The notes beneath the pieces were generated by a model. It had not been told where the DNA came from and made no database searches. It was given only the letters and a program-made list of their open reading frames with translations. Shown here piece by piece: positions 1 through 11,222 of a stretch of 64,000 nucleotides of DNA. The position numbers and the translations under genes are program-made. Position 1 is the first letter of the stretch; each line of letters starts with the position of its first letter. Origin of the DNA: Ichthyophis bannanicus (Eukaryota; Chordata; Amphibia; Gymnophiona; Ichthyophiidae); assembly GCA_033557465.1 (NCBI GenBank), contig CM066033.1:389367289-389431288 (forward strand), given 5' to 3'.

Positions 1-132
1 GAGCTTACTGACTTAAGGGAGGTTGGTTTTGCTCCTTTATACTGTGACATCACAGAAGTTTGATAGGCTCAGTCTCCATCTGCTGGAAGGGGGGGGGAGA
101 CAACCCAGGAGTTTGGACTGGACTGGAGGACA
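1..132 (-). mobile_element. DIRS K terminal fragment (lineage 2), cut by window edge
   Basis: This stretch resembles the segment at 20221-20345, the 5' end of DIRS J: both carry a gatgtcacaaagtttg-like block, then ccatctgctgg, a G run, acaacccaggag and gtttggactggactgg. It is therefore read as the right (5') terminus of a minus-strand lineage-2 DIRS element whose body lies to the left of the window. Similarity stops near 132. The identification rests only on comparison with DIRS J and DIRS I inside this window. Confidence 0.55.
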
Positions 133-249
133 ATATGGAATATCTTTTATTCACAATACCAATGGAATATGTGACTAAGAATTTAGACCAACAGTGGAAA
201 TGAATCAAGTGCCATGACATATTCATACCTAGCCCAATAAGCAAGGTTT

Positions 250-1036
250 TTAAGGTCATTTTAGAAACAGTCATATTTTCAAACTGATGTTGGTTGCTAA
301 TAGTGTTTATCTCGCTTTTATGTGAACTGAAACAAACCCTTAGAAGGCTCCAACTAGCCAAAAATGTGGCAGCTAGAGCAGTCCTAAACATAAAACACAT
401 CACACCTATATTAGCAGACTTACACTGGCTACCCATACATAGCCGCAAAGAAGCAAATATAAACAAACTGGAAACCCCAAAGGACTTCAGAAACGCCAAA
501 AAATTAACAAATAAAAGAGCATTCTCCCATGCTGCAACAATCCTCTGAAATGAGCTCCCTGAGTACATCAGAGAACAAAACGACATTAGGAATGTTTTGA
601 GTTTTTTCGGAAGATTTTATTCATCTCAAACTATGGCTCCCAACCAAACGCTGACATGCAAGTCGACGTCACAAGAAGTCATAAAGCAGACCAACCAGCA
701 AGTCTAACAGTGAGTCAAACATAAGAAAAACTAACCGGCAGCGGGCTGCTTAAGCAAACACAACACCAACTATGCTCACCCATCGTATATAGTTAAAGGG
801 TACACCCACCCTAGTACGATTGTTTTTGCTCTTTCAGTACAATCTATGCTCATCCTTGCATATAGTTATGTTAAGTTTTGATCCTCATCAATGTAAATAG
901 TTATCTTTGTTCCATGTAACTGAATAAGACAATGTTTAATTTACTTTTTAAAATATAGTTATTTGTAAACCGCACTTGATCATGTGGAAAGTGTGGTATA
1001 AAAATGTTTGTTAAATACATAAAATAAAATAAAAAC
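250..1036 (+). mobile_element. L2-like LINE, 3' fragment
   Basis: Translation of 294-548 gives the end of an L2 reverse transcriptase, including AARAVLNIKHITPILADLHW and LPIHSR, which matches the conserved L2 block LQLAxNxAARxL..ITPxLxxLHWLPI. Several dozen codons are missing after LPIHSR, and stops follow, so it is dead. The 3' part (about 955-1036) has the tail shared by L2 elements here: a gtaaaccgc motif, then tggtataaaaatg and an A/T-rich end made of short aaat/aaaat units. The 5' boundary is not sharp. Confidence 0.7.
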
Positions 1037-1388
1037 TGTCTTGCCTGCACAAGAATAACTTAAAAATAATCTTAAACATTTTTTTTACCCCTTTGTAAAA
1101 TAAATTGGGAGGAACACCACCACCTCCTCAGAGTTCTCTTACTAGCCAAAGGCTGAAGTTTCATCTCTCTCCCTCAGCAATGTCACTACAACAGTGGCAC
1201 TTGCCTTCTCTCAAAGGATAACTTCCTCTTTACATGCCCTTTACAGTAGAATCACAGGTCTCTGAAGGCCTCACTGAGCCAATCTGAATGGTTAATTTAG
1301 GAATGAAGCCTGTCTGAGTCTGTTTAAATAGCAAGATGATGTAAATCAACAGGATGATGGGAGATCAGAGAATAGCATTTATATTTAC
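1037..1388. other. MIA3 intron sequence, no recognised element
   Basis: No coding, repeat or RNA feature was recognised between the L2 tail and the donor site of the downstream MIA3 exon. It is ordinary AT-rich intron as far as can be seen. The next MIA3 exon downstream lies outside the window. Confidence 0.5.
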
Positions 1389-1527
1389 TTCTGCAGTGCC
1401 ATCTCCTTCTGCTGGTAAAGTTCAGTGAGAATTTCCACCTTCTGCTGCAGAGTCTTGCACTCATTCTCCAGACGAGTCTTGGACGTGTGCACAGAACTAC
1501 GGTCATGCTCCAGTTTCTCAATTTGCT
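1389..1527 (-). CDS. MIA3: MIA3/TANGO1 coiled-coil exon (139 bp)
   Basis: MIA3/TANGO1 is an ER exit-site membrane protein that links bulky cargo such as procollagen to the COPII coat. Read on the minus strand this exon encodes EQIEKLEHDRSSVHTSKTRL followed by ENECKTLQQKVEILTELYQQ and KEMALQK, a highly conserved cytosolic coiled-coil stretch of MIA3 (the paralogue MIA2/CTAGE5 is clearly more different here). The acceptor is ctttctctttcag just above 1527 and the donor is aa|gtaaatat at 1388-1387. The first codon is split: one base from the previous exon plus AG gives Glu. The exon ends in phase 2. No stop or frameshift is seen, so it looks functional. Confidence 0.88.
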
Positions 1528-1614
1528 CTGAAAGAGAAAGACAAGTAGCATTTACAGCTGCTAGCAAAACAGTTAACCAAATATATTTTGTTTGCTGTCC
1601 CTTTCTGAGCCTAC

Positions 1615-1705
1615 CTTCTAGTTCATGTCTCGCTGAAATCTCATCACTTAGCTTGGTCTGCAAGAGGTCTCGATCTTCTTCAATTATTGCTAACATTGTT
1701 TTTAC
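1615..1705 (-). CDS. MIA3: MIA3/TANGO1 coiled-coil exon (91 bp)
   Basis: On the minus strand this exon reads VKTMLAIIEEDRDLLQTKLS then DEISARHELE, the coiled-coil segment directly preceding the EQIEKLEHD block. The acceptor is cttccctgcag|gtaaaa and the donor is ctagaag|gtaggc. It begins in phase 0, fitting the exon at 20763-20818, which ends with a complete AGG codon, and it leaves one base that completes Glu in the next exon. The intron between this exon and 1389-1527 is only 87 bp, while the one upstream is about 19 kb and full of transposons. The joined reading matches the order of residues in vertebrate MIA3. Confidence 0.88.
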
Positions 1706-1769
1706 CTGCAGGGAAGGGAGAGTTAAATAAATAATATTCCAACCTGTTGTGAGCAATTTATATTTTTTC

Positions 1770-3531
1770 CCTTCAAAATGTTTCAAGTGCTTACCAAAAG
1801 AGAAAGTGTTTCTGATGTTATAGTAGGAAATCATCTCGCATACAGTGATCACCAGATGGTGTGGTTCAATATTAGGACTAGGGCTGATAAAGTCCATTCA
1901 AACGTGAGCGTCTTAGACTTTAGGAAAACTAACTTTGCCAAGATGGGCCAATACCTTAAGAATTCATTAGCAGAATGGGACAGCTGGGGGATGTAGAAAA
2001 GCAAGGGGCAAAACTGAAAGGGGATATTTTAAAGGCAACAAAACATTTTGCTAGAAAGGTAAAATAAATGTAATAGGAAAAGGAGACCACTATGGTTCTC
2101 AAAAGAAGTAGCTGAAAAGGTGAAGAAAGAGGGTGGCCTTCATAAAATGCAAGATATCACAGAAAGGAAGACATGCATCAATATTTGGAAAGAAAACACT
2201 TGAGAAGCTACGAAAGTAGTCAGGAAAGTAAAGATACAAAAATAAGGAGAAATAGCCAATGCAATAATATGTGGGGACAAGACATTTTTCAGATATGTTA
2301 GCAAGAGGAAATGCAAAAGTGGTATTGTCAAACTCAAGGGTGAAGGGGAGGAATATAAATATTTGGTTCTGTGTTCACAGAAGAAAGGCCCAGACCAAGA
2401 CCTCAGAAATCACCCACAAATAGAAGTGAAGGGGATCTTGAACGATTTTCAGAAGACACTGTTCATGAGGAACTAACTAAACTAAAAGTAGACAAAGCAA
2501 TGGGGTTGGATGGGATACATCCAAGAGTACTGAAGGAATTTGGGGAAGTCAATGCTTCTTTAGAGTCGAGAATGGTCCTATATGACTGGAGAAAGGCGCA
2601 TATGGACCCTTTACAACAAAAGCAGAAGTAAGAATGAGGTTGAGAACTATAGGCCAGTCAGTCTGAACTCTGTGGTGAGTAAATTAATGGAAACACTGCT
2701 AGAACAGAGTGAGGTTTCTAGCATCCAATGGATTGCAGGATCTAAGGCAGCATGTGTTTACTCAAGGCAGGTCAGACAAATCTGATTGATTTCTTTGACT
2801 GGGTGACCAAGAGTTGGATAGAGGGACAGCTCTAGATGTGGTGTACTTAGAATTCAGTAAAGCCTTTGACACCTTTCCACATAGGTGTCTTATAAATAAA
2901 TCAAGCACCTTAGGGATGGACCCCAAAGTGACTGACTGGGTTAGAAATTGGTTGAGTGGGAGGTGACAAAGGATACAGATAAATGGAGGCCTCTCTGAGG
3001 AGAAGGATGTTACCAGTCGTGTCCTGCAAGGATCTGCCCTTGGTCCGATTTTTTTTTTTTTGTTAGTGATATTGCAGAAGGGCTGTCAGGTAAGGTTTGC
3101 CTCTTTGCGGATGATACTAAATTCTGCAATAAGAGTAGACACCCAGGAAGGAGTAGATAACATGAGGGAGGATCTAGATGAGCGCAAACAATGGCCACGA
3201 ATTTGGCATCTGAGATTTAATGCTAAAAAAAATGCAGGGTCATGCCTTTGGGCTGCAAAGATCCAAGGGAGCAGTACAGTATAAGGGTTGAAGTACTTCT
3301 GTCCACGAAAGAAGAGTGAGACCTGGGTGTGATTGTTTCTGATCATCTTAAAGTGGCTAAACAGGTAGAAAAGGCAACGGTGAAAGACAAAAGGATGTTT
3401 GGGTGCATAGGGAGAGGAATGGCTAGCAGAAAAAAGAAAGAAAGTGATAGTGCCTTTGTGTAGGTCTTTGGCAAAACCTCATTAGGAGTGTGTGCGCAAT
3501 TCTAGAGACCGCACCTTCAAAAGGATATAAG
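1770..3531 (+). pseudogene. Decayed CR1 LINE ORF2 fragment
   Basis: Broken plus-strand translations give CR1 ORF2 landmarks in order. The endonuclease end appears near 1800-1990 (SDHQMVWFNI, VLDFRKTNFAKM), the RT entry near 2460-2540 (VDKAMGLDGIHPRVLKE), ENYRPVSLNSVVSKLMETLL near 2640-2700 and the catalytic FADDTK near 3105. The fragment ends near 3531 at a CR1 block of the type caattctagagaccgcacct tcaaaaggata. Multiple stops and frameshifts show that it is old. It lacks ORF1 and the 3' end, and it abuts DIRS J directly. It is antisense to MIA3. Confidence 0.75.
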
Positions 3532-3539
3532 CGAGGGGA

Positions 3540-4380
3540 GACGGATCTCTTAGAATACCAAGAAAAAAAATATGCCAGATCTGAGCATAGATAAATGAGG
3601 TAGAAGCCCGTCCAGCCCGTAGTAGAGTGGCCACTACTTGCAGCGAGTAACCTTTGCAGCTGTAAACAAGTAAGGAATGGGGTCGTCCATGAAACCGGCC
3701 ACTGAAACAGGAGACCTCTCTGGACACCGAAGAGTAGGGGCGCATCCTGCAGGAGGCGGAAGACATCAGCATACCATAGACGCCGAGGCCAATCCGGAAC
3801 CACCAGCATGACCCATCTGGAGTGTGGCTCTATCCTGATTAGCGGCCAAGGAGGAAAGATGTAGAGAAGCTGGTTCAAAGGCCAAGAGAATCTAAGCCGT
3901 GAAAGTTCAGTTCCTTTCGTTGACTGAAAAAGATTGACATCTTGGCACTGGAAGAGGTGGCCATTAGGTCTAGAGTCGGATGACCCCACCAATGTGCAAT
4001 GTTCACAAAAGCCCATGAAGCTAGCTCCTGCTAGCCGGGGTCCAGGATATGACGACTCAGGAAACCAGCTTGAATGTTCTCCATTCCCACAATCTGCTAC
4101 GCAGAAAGAGCCAGGAGGCTGAATTCTGCCCAGGGAAATAGAAAACATTTCAGGGCCACTCCAGGACATTTGGTCCAACCCTGTCTTTTGAGATGTCACA
4201 GTTGGTGGAATTGTCGGAAAGTACTCGACTGCTCGACCCTGGAGGTGGGATTGAAAGAAGACTAGAGCCAGACGAACAGCACGGGATTCGAGGCGATTGA
4301 TGGTCCAAGAGGCTTCTTGAATGGACCAAGATCCCTGCGCTGCCTATCCCTGGCAGTGTGCTCCCCTACCTGCAAAGCTG
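3540..4380 (-). pseudogene. DIRS J RNase H / DAM-like methyltransferase remnant
   Basis: The minus-strand reading contains SRLRFSWPLNQLLYIFPPWP then LIRIEPHSRWVMLVVPDWPR. This aligns with the block YAFPPIPLISKTLFK..MILIAPRWPRQ found in the lineage-1 copies here, which is the adenine-methyltransferase-like domain that follows RNase H in DIRS polyproteins. The FPP core and the PxWPR motif remain, but flanking frames are broken, so no active protein is expected. Confidence 0.6.
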
Positions 4381-4399
4381 GCATCCGTGGTGACCACCA

Positions 4400-5290
4400 C
4401 CTAACATGGAATTTCCAAGGGAATTCCCTTCAACAAATAAGGACAAAGCCACCAGCGAAGACTGCGGCGAACCACTAAAGAAAGGGGTAGACTAATATTT
4501 CTGGATGGATGGGGATCAGCGTAACAGGAGAGAGTACTGAAGCGGACGCATCTGGGCATGGGCCAAGAGGACTACGTTGAGAGCAGAAGCCATGGTACCA
4601 AGGAATTGTAGGTAATCCAAGGTAGTGGAAGCTGGCAGGCACCGGAAGGCATGGACCTGAACACAGAGCTTCTTGCATCTGTCATAAAGAGGGGAAGACA
4701 TGACCCCCTCTCGTGTCAAAGAGGGCATCAAGGAATTCCAGAGACTGAACTGGACACAGATTGCTATTGGCATTATTGACCACCCAGCCAAGACAGTCCA
4801 GAAAGGAAAGGACATGAGAGACTGCAGAAGTAGTCTCCTCAAAACTCATTGCTCTGATCAGCCAATCGTCTAGATAAGGATGAACCCAGAAACCTTGGTG
4901 CTACAGGGAAGCTGCCATACTACCATCACCTTGAAGAAAGTGTGAGGAGCTGTGGCAAGACCAAAGGGCAGGGCACGAAACTGATGTTGCCTGAAAAATC
5001 ACAAAATGTAAATACTACTGATGATCGTGGTGGATTGGAATGTGAAAATATGCTTCGGCCATGTCCAGGGATGCCTGGCTGAACACCTTGAATGACTGTC
5101 CTGAGAGTTTCCATCTGGAACCACAGCACCTGAAGACAGCGATGAACTCTTTTGAGGTCCAGGATAGGATAGAGGGAATGACAAAGTAAATGGATTAGTG
5201 ACCAGAACCTCTTTCTGAGGGAGGAACTGGGCATACTGCATTGAACTGAAGGTGGCAGTGGAGAGTGAAGCTTACAGTCACTGCCTTGGC
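4400..5290 (-). pseudogene. DIRS J reverse transcriptase remnant
   Basis: The bases at 4857-4876 read YLDDWLI on the minus strand, the catalytic YxDD box in its DIRS form. Bases near 5020-5080 read MAEAYFHIPIHHDHQ, the RT motif carrying the first catalytic aspartate region, although here the expected DLxxA reads as a Met-Ala-Glu-Ala variant. The frame between the two motifs is interrupted. The reading LDYLQFLGTMASALNVVLLA at 4516-4842 corresponds to the thumb region (LLGHMAST in other copies). Confidence 0.65.
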
Positions 5291-7080
5291 CGCGGAACCG
5301 CACAGGGAGATGAGGAAGACTTTCAGCATGAAAGCATAACCCTGTGTTACTGCCTTGAGTACCCACTGGTCCAATGTTAACTGGGTCCATTTGCGGGAAA
5401 AATAACGTAAGCGTCTGCCCAAAGGAGACACACCGGAATGGACCCGGAAACAAACAGTCGATGGAAAGATTTGGCAGAACCGGAAAACTTGTTGGAAAAG
5501 GAAAAATTGTCCCAGTTGCAACGAATACCCCAAAAGAACTGAGGCTTAGAACCAGCCCTATTCGAAGAAGAACTGGAATTGCCAGGACAGTAGCGAGAAA
5601 CGTCTGAAGCAGACTATAAGATGAGGATGCAGACGATGACATGACAGAACAATGAAAATTGGATTTGGGCTTATCCTCTGGAAAATGTTGAGGCTTGACT
5701 TCCCCCAAATCCTTCACAAGTTTTTCCAAATCCTCACCAAAAAAAGGTGGCACTTGAAAGGAAGCTTGGCGAGAAAGGATTTGGAAGCAGCATCCATATT
5801 CCAATGATGGAGACACAGCCAACACCGAGCCACTAAAGCACAGCCACAGACTGAGCAGATAAGTGCAGTAGATCATAAAAAGCATCTGCAAGTAAAGCAG
5901 TGACAGACTCTAAATGAGGCAAAGCTGGGTCATCTGGAAATGACTGAAGCCATCGGAGCAGAGCGCATGCAGTGAGACCTGCGCAAATGGAGGCCTGCAA
6001 TACCAAGGTCAATGACAAGAAAGTGTTTAAGAGGCCATTCACCTTGTGATTCATCTGATCATGGAGGGCAGTGTCGCCCTCCACAGGAATGATTGTGCCT
6101 TTAGTGACTGCAGTGACTAGGGCATCTACTTTAGGGAAATGCAACCACTTGTCAAGATCAACTGAAGATCAAACGTAAACACATCCCAAACGACGAACGG
6201 AGCATTGAGACACATCAGGAGAGTCCCACTCTAAGGAGACCACCTGTTGTAGTTCCAGGGGAAAGGGAAAAGCCTTAAAAGGTTTCCTGATGCCCATGAT
6301 GATGGGGTCTGCCTGAGGTTTAGAGGAATCTGAAGGCTGTTACACTTGAGAGTCCAAGAGGTGCAGAGCCTCCATAATTTGAGCAATGAGAGCAGGAAGC
6401 TCTTCCTTATGGAATAACCGCATATCCTGACCGTATCCTCGAGGCTCCTGTCATCTTCTAATGACGAGACGCTCCTTCTTCCCGGTCAGACTCAACTGAT
6501 AGAATGTTCATCTGAAGGACTGTCATCGCCTTCCCCTGCAGGGTGCCAGTCCCCTGGAGGAGAGGAGGTATCTTTGGCCAGATCTAAAGAAGCTCCAGCC
6601 AAACTTCGGCAGGCACACTTTCTAGACAGAGATCAGTGGTGGTCGGAGTAGCCAAAGTCCCCAAGCGCCACATATCCCAGGCCTGACGGAATAGCTGCAC
6701 AAACTGGAGATCAGAACAGTCAGCTGAAATCTGCATAGGTTGAATAAAAAGTTGTAGAGGATGAGCAGGCTGCTCAGGCAACAAAACTGGAGGAAGGGCA
6801 TCTTGAGATCTCCAGAGGGAGTTAAAGCAAGAGACCTGAAAGGGATACCAGAACTAGGACCTGCAGACACAGGAGGACCCCCTTGATCAGAACCACAGGA
6901 GGAACACAAACTACATGTCAAAGTCTTACATTTCTTCCTACAAGCCAAGCAGCACTGTAGGGAAGAAGGCATTTTCACAACAGTATAAAAGAAAAAAAAA
7001 GACATAGGAAGAGCCGGGGAGCCAAAAATCAGACTCTGAAGAAAGAATGGCAGCTGCAGCATAAAAATGATGGCGGGTAA
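5290..7080 (-). pseudogene. DIRS J gag-like region
   Basis: Broken minus-strand frames carry lineage-2 Gag landmarks. ORF 5833-6144 includes VDALVTAVTKGTIIPVEGDT, ALHDQMNHKVNGLL and VLQASICAGLTACALLRWLQ. DIRS I has the matching KLDTLLKQAFDIGVLSLQAS block at 27828-28157. Near 6900 a Cys-rich stretch (LACRKKCKTLTCSLCSSCGS) probably represents the N-terminal finger. No continuous frame remains. Confidence 0.55.
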
Positions 7081-7354
7081 CAGCAAAACCAGCGGGAAGC
7101 ATCTGCCGACTGACTGCGTGAAGAGAAGGAGGAAAAAGGCAACTGCAGAAAACGGAGCACACAGAAAAAAGAAGAAAGGCCCATGCGGTCAGAGCAACAA
7201 GATACTGCCGAAAAACAGATCGGGAAGCTGCTTTAAAAGATAACAGTGAAAGAAAAACACTTGCTGCTCTCGAAGAAGGGAAAAACAGAAGGAGGAAGAG
7301 TCCAGAGAAGAAAAAATTGCCCAACAACTTCCTCAGCAACTGGGTCACTGAAAG

Positions 7355-7705
7355 CATAGCTATTCACCTGTAGGCAGGTGTTCTCCAGGGACAGCAGGAA
7401 CCCGTCCTCACATATGGGTGACATCAGCGCCAACGGAGCCCGCACGGAAGCATTTCCACAGCTTTCAAAAAAAGCCTTTGGGATATGCTACCACGCATGC
7501 GTGGTCCCCTTCCTGCCCAAGGGTGCCATATCTTGCTCAATCAGATGACATAGCTAGGATGGTAGTAAAAACAAACAAAGTAGTGAGGCAACTCCCAGGG
7601 GAGGGAGAGAGTTGTGAGTACTAATTCCTGCTGTCCATGTTACAAGTGAGTAACTATGCTTTATCCAGGAACAAGCAGGAAGTCAGTCCTCATATATGGG
7701 ACTAC
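7355..7705 (-). repeat. DIRS A left terminal repeat and internal complementary region
   Basis: The left terminus (7355-7430) carries the family motif cctcacatatgggtgacatc. The mirrored segment at 7612-7700 reads through gtgagtaactatgctttatc and then caggaacaagcaggaagtca. Its first half is complementary to the left end and its second half to the right end of the element. DIRS elements are known to carry such an internal complementary region, thought to serve as template to rebuild the ends in a circular intermediate. Confidence 0.8.
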
Positions 7706-7779
7706 CTAGCTCCAGGCTGCAGAGAACCGAACTGCGACAGCACCAACGGCGACCAAGTCGGGTAGCCATGAGTTACAAA

Positions 7780-8117
7780 AGATGAGTCCTCAACTGAGAG
7801 ACTCTGCAAGACCGTAACAACCAGCGGCACCATCACTCCAGGAGCCTGAATACAGAATGGTCGAGGGCAGGAGTTGCCTACACCTTGAAAAGATTACAGA
7901 GTACTGCCTGGCCGAAGGCACTGTCCCAGTGGGACTTGCTCTCCAGGCAGTATTGAGCTGCGAATGTGTGAATTGAAGACCATGTGGCAGTCTTGTCAGT
8001 GGACTGAGCACAGGTTCGCCACTAATGTGGCAATCACTCTCAAAAGATGCGCTATGATTTGATGTTCCAGGGAGAGCCTAGCTTGCTCATAGGCGAGGAC
8101 ATTACAGTCCACCACCC
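7780..8117 (-). pseudogene. DIRS A tyrosine recombinase, C-terminal piece
   Basis: The minus-strand ORF at 7790-8011 keeps the layout of the YR C-terminus (HGLQFTHSQLNTAWRASPTG followed by QYSVIFSRCRQLLP), which corresponds to the HTFxxHYCLEK..F region in DIRS D. The presumed nucleophilic Tyr is replaced (the matching HSQLN lacks it), and stops intervene, so it is dead. The SINE insertion follows immediately at 8118. Confidence 0.55.
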
Positions 8118-8124
8118 AAGTGGA

Positions 8125-8401
8125 GGGAGGAGTGGCCTAGTGGATGGGGCAAGTTACCTCAGGCCAGAAGGTCAGGGGTTCAAATCCCACTAGAGGACAG
8201 CAACCTTGGGCCGGAAGGACTGGGGTTTCTAGTCCCACAGGTGCTCCTTGTGGTCTTGGGCAAGCCACTTAACCCTCCATTGCTCATGTTCCCTGTAAAA
8301 TAGTTATCTCCAAGTTATAAAGCCCTGTTCAATGTAATTTCAGTTTGTTCAATGTAAACTGCCTTGTTATCATGAAAGGCGGTATATAAGAAATGTTAAA
8401 T
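8125..8401 (+). mobile_element. tRNA-derived SINE with L2-type tail, copy 1
   Basis: The head contains TGGCCTAGTGG (RNA polymerase III A box) and GGTTCAAATCC (B box) at tRNA-like spacing. A body with cttgggcaagccacttaacc follows, a sequence typical of MIR/L2-related SINEs. The end, ggcggtatataagaaatg followed by a short A/T tail, matches the 3' ends of the L2 LINEs in this window. It is flanked by a 7-bp target duplication AAGTGGA (8118-8124 and 8402-8408). Removing it restores continuous DIRS A recombinase sequence. The second copy is at 30035-30330. Confidence 0.85.
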
Positions 8402-8493
8402 AAGTGGACAGAGTTTGCTTAGTCACGAGAAGCCCCAGTCTGCTGGGTTCATAAGAAACGAAAAACTGAGGAGTTTTGCAATGGCCCCGAAAG

Positions 8494-8860
8494 CACAGTT
8501 ACTTACCTGTAACAGGTGATCTCTGGAAACAGCAGGAATAAGTCTTCACATATGGGTACGTCGGTACCGACGGAGTCTGTGCAGGAACGCTTCCCAGCGT
8601 CCAATCAAAGAGCTTTTGGAAGCATCCCACCACGCCTGCATGCTGCCTTCCCGCCTTTCCCAACTGCCTCTCCTCAGTTAAGTTTTAAAGCTGAGACAAA
8701 GAGAGAGAGAGAGAGGAAAGGAAAGATAGATAGATACAACTCCTGGGGAGGTGGGTGGGTTGTGAAGACTTATTCCTGCTGTTCCCAGAGATCACCTGTT
8801 ATAGGTAAGTAACTGTGCTATCTCCAGGAACAAGCAGGAATGAGTCTTCACATATGGGGA
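8494..8860 (-). repeat. DIRS B left terminal repeat and internal complementary region
   Basis: The left end starts cacagttacttacctgtaac and includes the 14-bp palindrome CGTCGGTACCGACG at 8559-8572. A purine-rich gaga/gata stretch follows near 8700-8735. The complementary region runs 8765-8857 and its centre reads gtaactgtgctatctccagg, which is the predicted junction of the right end (cctggagat) with the left end (cacagttac) read on the other strand, with two extra bases. Confidence 0.85.
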
Positions 8861-9029
8861 CTCCCAAGCTAAGATGCCTGGAGTCCCAGCATGTTATAGA
8901 TTGGAACATGCTACACCTCATATCGCCAGGCATCCTCAGGATGGAGGGTAGGAGTTGAAACAGAAAGGAGCTGTAAAGACAGCTAACCTAGCATAGGAAT
9001 GCAGACAAGGAGTCCTTGTGTGGATGATA

Positions 9030-11220
9030 ATTATCATCAAATATATTGAAATGAAATATTGCAATATGGACCTCCCCTAACAGGATTGCAGGAAAGTATA
9101 GAGGTTCATGGAATCTACTGGGGAATCCAGTAGAGGAACCTCAAGGAGGACCTCACTGAAAGTGGAGGTGATAAACCTGTAGGACAAACAGTGGAGGTCA
9201 GAATCCTGAAAGGTGAGAGGTAACCCCAGGGATCAACTGGGGTAGTACAAAAACGGTAGGCCTTCAGCAGAAGGCTTTATGGAAAAAGCCGAAACTCTTC
9301 TGGCTGCAGAGTGGCTCACTCTTAGGAGCAAAAAGAGGAAAGGCTGACCAATTTGGACAAACCGGCCTAGTCCTTGAGGGAAGAAGGGGTATGGAAAAAT
9401 CCTTGTATCCCAAAAAGAAAGGACAGGTGTCTGAGGCGTTAGAGCCTCAGATTTACTGAAGATCTGCCATGTCTTTCCTAACTGGTGGTAGCTAGGAAAG
9501 ATACTGGAACATGGAGAGCTTCAGGGGTACCTAACACTTAGGGTTATGATAGGAGTTGTTAACACGGGAGTGGTTGTGTGTGTAGCACCCCAAACATGCT
9601 GTAACAGCATGAGTATGGGTAGAACCCTACTGTCAGAATCATATAGAGACATATATATCTATATGAGCATAGACAGTCAGATAGATAAGTATACAGATAT
9701 ATATATATAGATATGAATATATAGGTCTATATATAGATGTCTGCAGTTAAGCAGACAGAGATATGCCTATAGAAAGTATATTCACATAGGAGATGTGAAG
9801 AGGAAAGATTCATCTAATAACAAGAAGGTGGAACCTACTTGAGAAGATATATGGAGAATCTATTCCTCCTGGTTATGATGGAAGGAGTCAGGAAAAAAAT
9901 CTCCCTGACAAGGAACAGACTAGATTGCTGCAGAAATGCTAGCCAGTGAAATAACCAGGATGGTTACGTGAAAAGCAGAGGATAATATCAGTCTGTAGGC
10001 AGCAAGTCTCGAGTCCTCCAGGACTCTAGCATGGTAAATGGACAGAAGACGCATAGGAATGAGATACCAAGTTGACCTACTTGAGGGGCAAAAAGGGTAT
10101 CATGCGTTCTTTAGCTAAATATGCGCTGTCCATGAGGGATTAGGATACCATGAGGACGAGCTGCAAGGAAAAAAAAAGAGCATATTCCCGGTGGGAATCC
10201 TGAGGACCAAACCAGGGAATTGAACAACTCTAAGCTTTCACGTAAGAGAAGGCCCACGTCCTTTGTTTTAAAAAGGGGATAGTAGGGTAGGAAGAACCCT
10301 TCCAGTCATGAGGGGCATGACTGAGGGAGCCTTTTCCAACCATCTAGGACAGCTGTTTGAGGAAAACCTAATGCTCTCTAGCAAAGGCCCATGGTGGAAA
10401 GCTTCTCTGTAGAATTGCAGAGAGCATAATGCAGGAGAATTAGGAGCTACAACTGGCTGCTGGAAAAGCCAATAGCTACGTCAACTATGCTGCCAAATCC
10501 AAGGGATTGGAGATGGCAAGAATAGAAGACAATCCGAGAAGCCTGTAGTGATAAGGTTTCCCAAGAAAGATGAATCCACTGTCTTGGAGTCACTACTAAG
10601 GCCAGAAAGAATGTAGTGGAGGACAACTCTGGATGCTTGTGGAGAAGAACCAGTGGTCCAATCACTAGGGCTCCTGCATGGACAGCTGCTGGTAAGACAG
10701 CAGAAAGAATCGTTCTGTTTAAAACAGAAAGGACAGAACAGGAGTAAGAAAACTCTGGACCTGTCTGATAAGCTGCCCCAAAGCAAAAATGAAGAAGGGA
10801 GTTAACTCAGAGAGGAAAACTCCACACTGGAATAGTGACAAAAACTAGAGGGGCTGAAGAAGAAGCCCTCCAGTGTATTAGTACCACTCTTACAGAGGAA
10901 AAGCTTGGTAAGAGGGTAGAGAAGATGGAGCTGAATGGAGACTTACCATGTGGTAATTCTGTAGAAAGGAAAAATGCATGCTGGTACAGAAAACTATCAT
11001 TTGATAGTTGTTAAACCTCTTTGCCTAGCAGGAAGAAGAGGAGAAACCTGTGACCTATAGGCATGAATATCCTAAGAGCTTGTATACATAGAAAAAATGG
11101 ATGTCTTGTGAAAAGAGATCCATGCCTAGAGTTTAGAATGAAAACAGTGGAAGGCTTCTACTGAGAAGAAGCCAACTGCAGGTTCTAAACCCCAAGAGGC
11201 ACAAAAATATGATGATGATT
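9030..11220. other. Unidentified internal segment of DIRS B
   Basis: This 2.2-kb stretch occupies the place where the other DIRS copies hold RT to recombinase. No frame above about 100 codons is present and none of the RT, RNase H, methyltransferase or YR motifs can be found. Similarity to DIRS C stops near 9026 (after the ggagtccttgt motif). Between about 9640 and 9760 there is an AT microsatellite-like patch of tatata/tagata units. Its origin is unknown to me. Confidence 0.6.
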
Positions 11221-11222
11221 AA

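Larger units (their letters stand above)
3532..7354 (-). mobile_element. DIRS J (lineage 2), left part of an old truncated copy
   Basis: An old minus-strand DIRS retrotransposon, interrupted by DIRS A and resumed at 19878-20345. Reading from high to low coordinates it holds gag-like sequence (about 7080-5290), RT (about 5290-4400) and RNase H/methyltransferase (about 4380-3540). The recombinase and 3' terminus are missing and the element stops against the CR1 fragment. The Gag reading FFGEDLEKLVKDLGEVK in J has a clear relative in DIRS I (MGEALDKLVKDLESK), which places both in the same lineage. All frames are broken. Confidence 0.75.

Noticed and set aside
3423..4199. 258-aa minus-strand ORF taken as a single gene
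   Set aside because: Only its middle third aligns with a DIRS domain; the ends are frame noise through the junction with CR1 and diverged DIRS J.
4926..5891. 321-aa minus-strand ORF as an independent membrane protein
   Set aside because: The hydrophobic look comes from an out-of-frame reading of DIRS J gag/RT; true motifs lie in other frames.
8125..8200. Functional tRNA gene
   Set aside because: A and B boxes are present but the sequence cannot fold into a full cloverleaf and is part of a SINE with target duplications.
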